From AP-15 sp036404275 (lineage in GTDB: Bacteria > Pseudomonadota > Alphaproteobacteria > ATCC43930 > CGMCC-115725), in contig DASXAM010000132.1 in the NCBI GenBank assembly GCA_036404275.1, positions 16,063-80,062 on the forward strand: a stretch of 64,000 bases of DNA, in the 5' to 3' direction. Below, in pieces: positions 59,606 to 64,000 of this stretch (the stretch's first letter is position 1; each line of letters opens with the position of its first letter). The translations under genes and the position numbers were made by a program. The notes beneath the pieces are model-generated. The model worked only from the letters and a program-made list of their open reading frames with translations. It did not search any database and was not told the origin of the DNA.

Positions 59606-60685
59606 TCACAGGTCGCGGATGCGCGGCAGGACCTGCCTGCCGAAAAGCTCGAGGGAGCGCATCAGGAAATCCGTCCCCTGCCTCGGCGGTGTCTGGAACA
59701 GAAGGTCGATAACCCCGGCGCCCGCCTCGGCACGGCAGCGTTCGATTTGCGCCGCCACCGTATCGGGCCCGCCGACAAAGTTGGTCGGCAGCACGCCGCC
59801 GACATTGGGGGTGCGCGCTTCGCCCGCGACGTTGCGCTGGTCGAGCTGCAGCAGCGCGTCGCGGACCGGCGGGCGCAGCGGGAAGGACTGTCCGGCGCGG
59901 CGTTGCGCCTCCAACAATTTTTCCGCCTGGGCGTCGGTTTTGGCGATCAGGATGTTGGCGCGGTAGACGATCTCGTCCGGCGTCGGCTGCCAGCCATGGC
60001 GCGCACAGGCTTCGCGGTAATAGCGGGTCGCCTTGGCGATGATCTCGAACGGGGCATAGGAGACGCCGAGGCCGAGATGGTGACGCGCGGCGAATTCGCA
60101 GGACTCGCGGCTGGTACCCAAAGCGTAGGTCGGCGGGTGCGGCTGCTGCACCGGGCGCGGCCAGACCGACACGGTGCGGAACTGGAAATGGCGGCCTTGC
60201 CAGCCGAAAGGCTGCGGCTCGGTCCAGGCTTTGAGCACCAGCTCCATCGCTTCGCTGGTGCGCTCCCGCGCCTCGGCCGGGTTCAAGCCATAGGTCAGGT
60301 ATTCGCCGGTGATGCCGCGCAACATCCCGACGACGAGCCGGCCCGGCATCAGATTGTCGAGCATCGCCAGGTTTTCGGCCACCTGCACCGGGTTGCTCTG
60401 TGACACGATCGGGCCGAGCACCGCGATCTTGATATGTTGCGAGGCGGCCGCCAGATGCGCGGCCGAAACCACCGGCGCCGGGGTCAGCCGGTGCGGCGAA
60501 TAATGGTGCTCGGAGACGCTGACCCAATCGAAGCCCAGCGCCTCGACGAGCTGCACCCGCTCGACCATGCCGCGATAGGCCGCTTCGCCGGCGGCGCGGT
60601 CATAGGCGTCGGGCGGTACCGGCCATGCGGCGGGCAATCCGTGCGGCGCCCGATAGCGCGCCGTCTCGAAATACGAGACCTTCAT
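59606..60685 (-). CDS. LLM-class flavin-dependent monooxygenase
   Basis: A 359-residue luciferase-like protein, paralogous in fold to its neighbour. VEALGFDWVSVSEHHYSP contains the EHH signature, and IKIAVLGPIVSQSNPVQVAENLAMLDNLMPGRLVVGMLRGI and PTNFVGGPDTVAAQIERCRAEAG are family features. ATG at 60685. It is convergent with the LLM gene at 58534, separated by 31 bases, and divergent from the solute-binding-protein genes. Confidence 0.88.
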   Translation of the reverse strand: MKVSYFETARYRAPHGLPAAWPVPPDAYDRAAGEAAYRGMVERVQLVEALGFDWVSVSEHHYSPHRLTPAPVVSAAHLAAASQHIKIAVLGPIVSQSNPVQVAENLAMLDNLMPGRLVVGMLRGITGEYLTYGLNPAEARERTSEAMELVLKAWTEPQPFGWQGRHFQFRTVSVWPRPVQQPHPPTYALGTSRESCEFAARHHLGLGVSYAPFEIIAKATRYYREACARHGWQPTPDEIVYRANILIAKTDAQAEKLLEAQRRAGQSFPLRPPVRDALLQLDQRNVAGEARTPNVGGVLPTNFVGGPDTVAAQIERCRAEAGAGVIDLLFQTPPRQGTDFLMRSLELFGRQVLPRIRDL

Positions 60686-61007
60686 CGCCTCTCCGAGAAA
60701 TGGCGCGAATAATTCTTCCGCGGCCCGTTTGAAGGTTGGCTTGCTCCTTGGCCGATTGCAAGCCGCCGCGACAAGGGCGGCGTACCGCCGCTTTCAGCAA
60801 AATGACGCGCCTGGACAGCGTGCGGAGCGAGCCTTATGCTCGCCCCCAATTTGGGAGGCCGGAATGAATAAACTAGGCCGCGCGGTCCCTCGGCGGACCG
60901 TGCGTGCAGATCGAATATCCGACCATCGTGAAGCGCGCGACACCGACGGCTGGCCGCCGCCGCGGCGCGGCGCCTGTCGCTGACACCGCGGGCAGAAAGG
61001 AAAAAGC
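60686..61007. other. 322-base intergenic region before the solute-binding-protein genes
   Basis: This gap separates the divergent LLM gene and the first solute-binding-protein gene. It must contain the promoter(s) of both. It holds one weak candidate small ORF (60864-60983). I see no clear operator palindrome, tRNA or repeat of the families found elsewhere in the window. Confidence 0.55.
60864..60983 (+). CDS. Possible small 39-codon ORF (weak)
   Basis: An ATG at 60864 with GGGAGG placed five bases upstream opens a 39-residue, very basic peptide (MNKLGRAVPRRTVRADRISD followed by HREARDTDGWPPP), ending 24 bases before the GTG of the first solute-binding protein. It could be a leader peptide or a chance ORF. 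Composition is arginine-rich and no family is recognised. Confidence 0.25.
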   Translation: MNKLGRAVPRRTVRADRISDHREARDTDGWPPPRRGACR

Positions 61008-62594
61008 GTGGCGGGCGCAAGGTTGACGCGGCGGAGCTTGCTGCGCTCCGCACTGGCGACGACGGCGCTGGCCGCGCCGATGGTTCGTAATACACGGGCG
61101 GCGACAACCGCCGCCGATGACAAGCTGGTGCTGGCCTGGCACACCAACATCGCGGCGCGCTGGCTCGACCCGCAGCAGCATGACGGCACGGCGAGCCCGG
61201 ACAATTTCATCTTTGCGCTGCACGACGCGCTGATAAAGAACTTCCGCGAGGTGCATTACGACCATCCGGCCTTGGCCGAGAGCTACAGTTTTGCCGAAGA
61301 CGCCAAGAGCGCCACCTTCAAATTGCGGCCGGGCACCAAATTCCACGATGGCTCGACGGTCACCCCGGCGGACGTCAAATGGAGCTACGAGCATTACCAC
61401 GGCGCCTGGGGCGATCTGCTTCACAAGAATACGCAGGGCGTCGAGCTCGTCGACGACAAGACCGTGCGATTTCACTTCAACCAGCCGTTTCTCGACTTTC
61501 CGATCCTGCTGGGCACCGGGAATGTGTGCGGCGCCGGCTGGGTCGTCCCAGCCAATTATTACGAAAAGGTCGGGCAGTCCGGCTTTATGCGCGAGCCGGT
61601 GGGTGCGGGGCCTTACAAGCTCGTTTCGCAGCAGCCCGGGGTACGGATCGATTTCGAAGCCTTCGCCGATTATTACCGCCCGGTCCACATCAAGGGACTG
61701 ACGATGCTGAGCGTGCCCGAGGCGGCGACGCGGGTTGCCATGCTCGAGCGCGGCGAAGCCGACATCATGTACAACGTGCCGGGGGAATTGATCGACCGGG
61801 TCAAAAGCAACCCCAAGCTGATGCTGGCACCGGTGTTGTCGGCCAATTTCTGGCTCGAGTTCCCCGGTTTCCAGGAGCCGGAAAACCCGTTCCACGACAA
61901 GCGGGTGCGCGAGGCCGTGAGCCTCGCGATCGACCGCGACAAAATGAACCAGGCCGAGTGCAACGGGCTCGGCCGGATCGACGGCAACTGGATCAACGAC
62001 GATGTCGAATACGGCATCGAATGGCCGAAATGGGAGCACAATGTCGCCAAAGCGAAGGAGCTGATGGCGCAGGCCGGGCACCCGAACGGCTTCAACGTCG
62101 ATTGGGTGACGCCGCTCCCCGACTACTTTTCGCGCGGCGAGCGCATCGTCTCGCAGCTCCAGGCAATCGGCATCAAGGCCAGGATGCAAACCATGGAGCG
62201 CGGCGTCTTTATGAAGCGGCTGCAAGGCGGGCTCAAGCAATGGCCCGGCGTGCAGATCATCCTGGACGCGGCGCGGGTCGGCGGCACCTGGTCGAACTGG
62301 TATGATTCGTTCATGCGCTGCGGCGGGTTCAACGGCCGTGACCGCAATTGCGTGCCCGAACTCGACGCCAAGTTCGCCAAATATCTCGCCTCGACCGACC
62401 GCGCCGCGCGCAAAAACCTGGCCACTGAAATCCAGCGCGAAATCCTGGAAAATTACTACTTCGTGCCGGTGTTCCGTCATGCGGCGATGCAGGCGATCGG
62501 CCCGCGCGTCGCCGCCAAGAAATGGCAGGATGTGTTCCCGACGGTGACCACCGCCTATGCCTATCCCTGGGAAGACATCGCCCTCAAGAAGTAA
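61008..62594 (+). CDS. ABC-transporter solute-binding protein (family 5, Tat-exported), copy 1
   Basis: A 528-residue peptide/nickel-type extracellular solute-binding protein. A Tat-like signal peptide (LTRRSLLRSALATTALAAP) is followed by the family core: YSFAEDAKSATFKLRPGTKFHDGSTVTPADVKWSYEHY, RFHFNQPFLDFPILLG and EPVGAGPYKLVSQQPGVRI. GTG at 61008 is the start (after AGAAAGGAAAAAGC). The next gene is a close paralogue 26 bases downstream. No permease or ATPase genes are in the window; they may lie further on. Confidence 0.93.
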   Translation: MAGARLTRRSLLRSALATTALAAPMVRNTRAATTAADDKLVLAWHTNIAARWLDPQQHDGTASPDNFIFALHDALIKNFREVHYDHPALAESYSFAEDAKSATFKLRPGTKFHDGSTVTPADVKWSYEHYHGAWGDLLHKNTQGVELVDDKTVRFHFNQPFLDFPILLGTGNVCGAGWVVPANYYEKVGQSGFMREPVGAGPYKLVSQQPGVRIDFEAFADYYRPVHIKGLTMLSVPEAATRVAMLERGEADIMYNVPGELIDRVKSNPKLMLAPVLSANFWLEFPGFQEPENPFHDKRVREAVSLAIDRDKMNQAECNGLGRIDGNWINDDVEYGIEWPKWEHNVAKAKELMAQAGHPNGFNVDWVTPLPDYFSRGERIVSQLQAIGIKARMQTMERGVFMKRLQGGLKQWPGVQIILDAARVGGTWSNWYDSFMRCGGFNGRDRNCVPELDAKFAKYLASTDRAARKNLATEIQREILENYYFVPVFRHAAMQAIGPRVAAKKWQDVFPTVTTAYAYPWEDIALKK

Positions 62595-62620
62595 CAGTTG
62601 TGGAATAGAGGAGGAAAGGC

Positions 62621-64000
62621 ATGACGAGGACATTGTTGACGCGGCGGACGGTGCTGAGGACCGCGCTGGCGACGACGGCGCTGGCGGCCCCCTTTGTGCG
62701 CGGCGCGCGGGCGGCGACGGTCGTTCCCAAGGGCAAGATGGTGCTGGCCTGGCACACCAACATCGCCGCGCGCTGGCTCGACCCGCAGCAGCATGACGGC
62801 ACCGCCTCGCCGGATAATTTCATCTTTGCCCTGCAAGATGGGCTGATCAAAAACTTCCGTGAGGTGCATTACGACCACCCGGCCTTGGCCGAAAGCTACG
62901 ACTTTGCCGAGGACGCCAAGAGCGCCACCTTCAAATTGCGGCCGGGCACCAAGTTCCACGACGGCTCGCCGGTCACCGCCGCCGACGCCAAATGGAGCTA
63001 CGAGCATTACCACGGCGCCTGGGCCGAAGTGCTGCACAAGCAGACCCAAGGGGTCGAGGTCGTCGACGACCATACGGTGAGATTTCATTTCAACCAGCCG
63101 TTTCTCGATTTCCCGATCCTGCTCGGCACCGGCAACGTCTGCGGCGCGGGCTGGGTGGTGCCGGCCAATTATTACGAAAAGGTCGGGCAGTCCGGGTTCA
63201 TGCGCAAGCCGATCGGCGCCGGGCCCTACAAGCTCGTTTCGCAGCAGCCGGGAGTGCGGCTCGATTTCGAGGCGTTCGAGGACTACTACCGCCCGGTGCA
63301 CATCAAGGAATTCACGATGTTGAGCGTGCCCGAGGCGGCGACCCGCGTCGCGATGCTCGAGCGCGGCGAGGCCGACATCATATATTTCGTGCCGGGCGAG
63401 CTGATCGACCGGGTCAAGAACAACCCCAAGATGATGCTGGCGCCGATCGTGTCCGGTAATTGGTGGCTCGAATTCCCGGGCTTCCAGGACCCGAAGAGCC
63501 CGTTCCACGACAAGCGGGTGCGCCAGGCGATCAGCCTCGCTGTCGATCGCGACGCGATGAACCAGGCCGAATGCGACGGGTTGGGTGCGACCGACGGCAA
63601 CTGGATCAACGACGATGTCGAATACGGAATGCCGTGGCCGAAATGGCCGCGCGATATCGCCAAGGCGAAAAAGCTGATGGCCGAGGCCGGTTTCCCCAAC
63701 GGCTTTGCCGTCGATTGGGTGACGCCGGTGCCCGATTACTTCTCGCGCGGCGAGCGCATCGTTTCGCAATTGCAGGCGATCGGCATCAAATCGAAAATGC
63801 AGACGATGGAACGCGGCGTCTTTTTGAAGCGGCTGCAAGGCGGGCTCAAGCAATGGCCCGGCGTGCAGATCATCTTCAACGCGGCACGCGTCGGCGGCAC
63901 CTGGTCGAACTGGTACGATTCTTTCATGCGCTGCGGCGGCTTCAACGGCAAGGACCGCAACTGCGTGCCGGCGCTCGACGCCAAGTTCGACCAGTATCTC
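62621..64000 (+). CDS. ABC-transporter solute-binding protein (family 5, Tat-exported), copy 2, cut by window end
   Basis: A close paralogue of the upstream gene; 460 codons are visible and the 3' end is outside the window. ATG at 62621 has GAGGAGGAAAGGC directly upstream. Tat-like leader LTRRTVLRTALATTALAAPF, then TFKLRPGTKFHDGSPVTAAD, FDFEAFEDYYRPVHIKEF and FLKRLQGGLKQWPGVQ match copy 1 almost residue for residue. Tandem duplication followed by divergence, possibly to change ligand. Confidence 0.93.
   Translation, partial: MTRTLLTRRTVLRTALATTALAAPFVRGARAATVVPKGKMVLAWHTNIAARWLDPQQHDGTASPDNFIFALQDGLIKNFREVHYDHPALAESYDFAEDAKSATFKLRPGTKFHDGSPVTAADAKWSYEHYHGAWAEVLHKQTQGVEVVDDHTVRFHFNQPFLDFPILLGTGNVCGAGWVVPANYYEKVGQSGFMRKPIGAGPYKLVSQQPGVRLDFEAFEDYYRPVHIKEFTMLSVPEAATRVAMLERGEADIIYFVPGELIDRVKNNPKMMLAPIVSGNWWLEFPGFQDPKSPFHDKRVRQAISLAVDRDAMNQAECDGLGATDGNWINDDVEYGMPWPKWPRDIAKAKKLMAEAGFPNGFAVDWVTPVPDYFSRGERIVSQLQAIGIKSKMQTMERGVFLKRLQGGLKQWPGVQIIFNAARVGGTWSNWYDSFMRCGGFNGKDRNCVPALDAKFDQYL

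Noticed and set aside
1..64000. CRISPR array, insertion sequence or prophage
   Set aside because: No regularly spaced repeats, transposase, integrase or phage structural gene was seen.

Overview
The window is a gene-dense, high-GC stretch of bacterial chromosome, probably from an alphaproteobacterium. The evidence is a glycine-dependent (C4) 5-aminolevulinate synthase, a trpD-trpC-moaC-moeA-lexA order ending in a lexA with GTTC-N7-GTTC SOS boxes, a thrC / M16 peptidase / GNAT trio, a yqgE-peroxiredoxin neighbourhood and fabI-aroC-sppA. A Rhodospirillales-like lineage would fit, but there is no rRNA here to prove it. Stop/start overlaps of 1 or 4 bases are common.

Layout. 1-6.3 kb (minus): the start of a flavin monooxygenase, an acyl-CoA ligase, lexA, moeA, a fused trpC-moaC gene and trpD. 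6.5-14 kb: a YibQ-like deacetylase, a CoA-ester lyase/MaoC pair, a DedA protein, a SAM hydrolase-type enzyme, an MFS transporter divergent from a TerC protein, an orphan radical SAM protein and a glycine-zipper protein. 14-26.7 kb is core metabolism: thrC, M16 peptidase, GNAT, yqgE, peroxiredoxin, sppA, aroC, fabI, YihY/BrkB, pdxH, a cation diffusion facilitator and an SDR. 26.7-33 kb: a frameshifted small membrane-protein gene, hemA, a diheme cytochrome, a beta-helix protein, a lipoprotein/amidase pair and a VapBC toxin-antitoxin pair.

33-48.4 kb: mixed metabolic genes (DUF1989, glycogen-debranching-like enzyme, thioesterase, LVIVD protein, arylamine N-acetyltransferase, DUF1223, VOC), then a coupled minus-strand operon (PLP enzyme, two-subunit CoA-transferase, LLM oxidoreductase, 3-methyladenine glycosylase), then an amidohydrolase followed by a GrdB-like gene. 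The GrdB-like gene is interrupted by one in-frame TGA that is best read as selenocysteine. 48.5-64 kb: a PEP-CTERM protein, a PA0069-type radical SAM gene divergent from two TIGR04283/TIGR04282-type genes, moaB, an epimerase, a tRNA-Pro(GGG) followed at once by a barnase-like RNase and its barstar-like inhibitor, a deacetylase, era, a GNAT/sulfurtransferase pair, NUDIX, two LLM flavoproteins and two tandem solute-binding proteins, the second cut by the window edge.

Most notable are the selenoprotein with its candidate bSECIS hairpin, the TrpC-MoaC fusion, the tRNA-linked barnase/barstar pair, the likely CTG start of sppA, and two families of palindromic repeats between genes. No CRISPR array, insertion sequence, rRNA or replication origin was seen.
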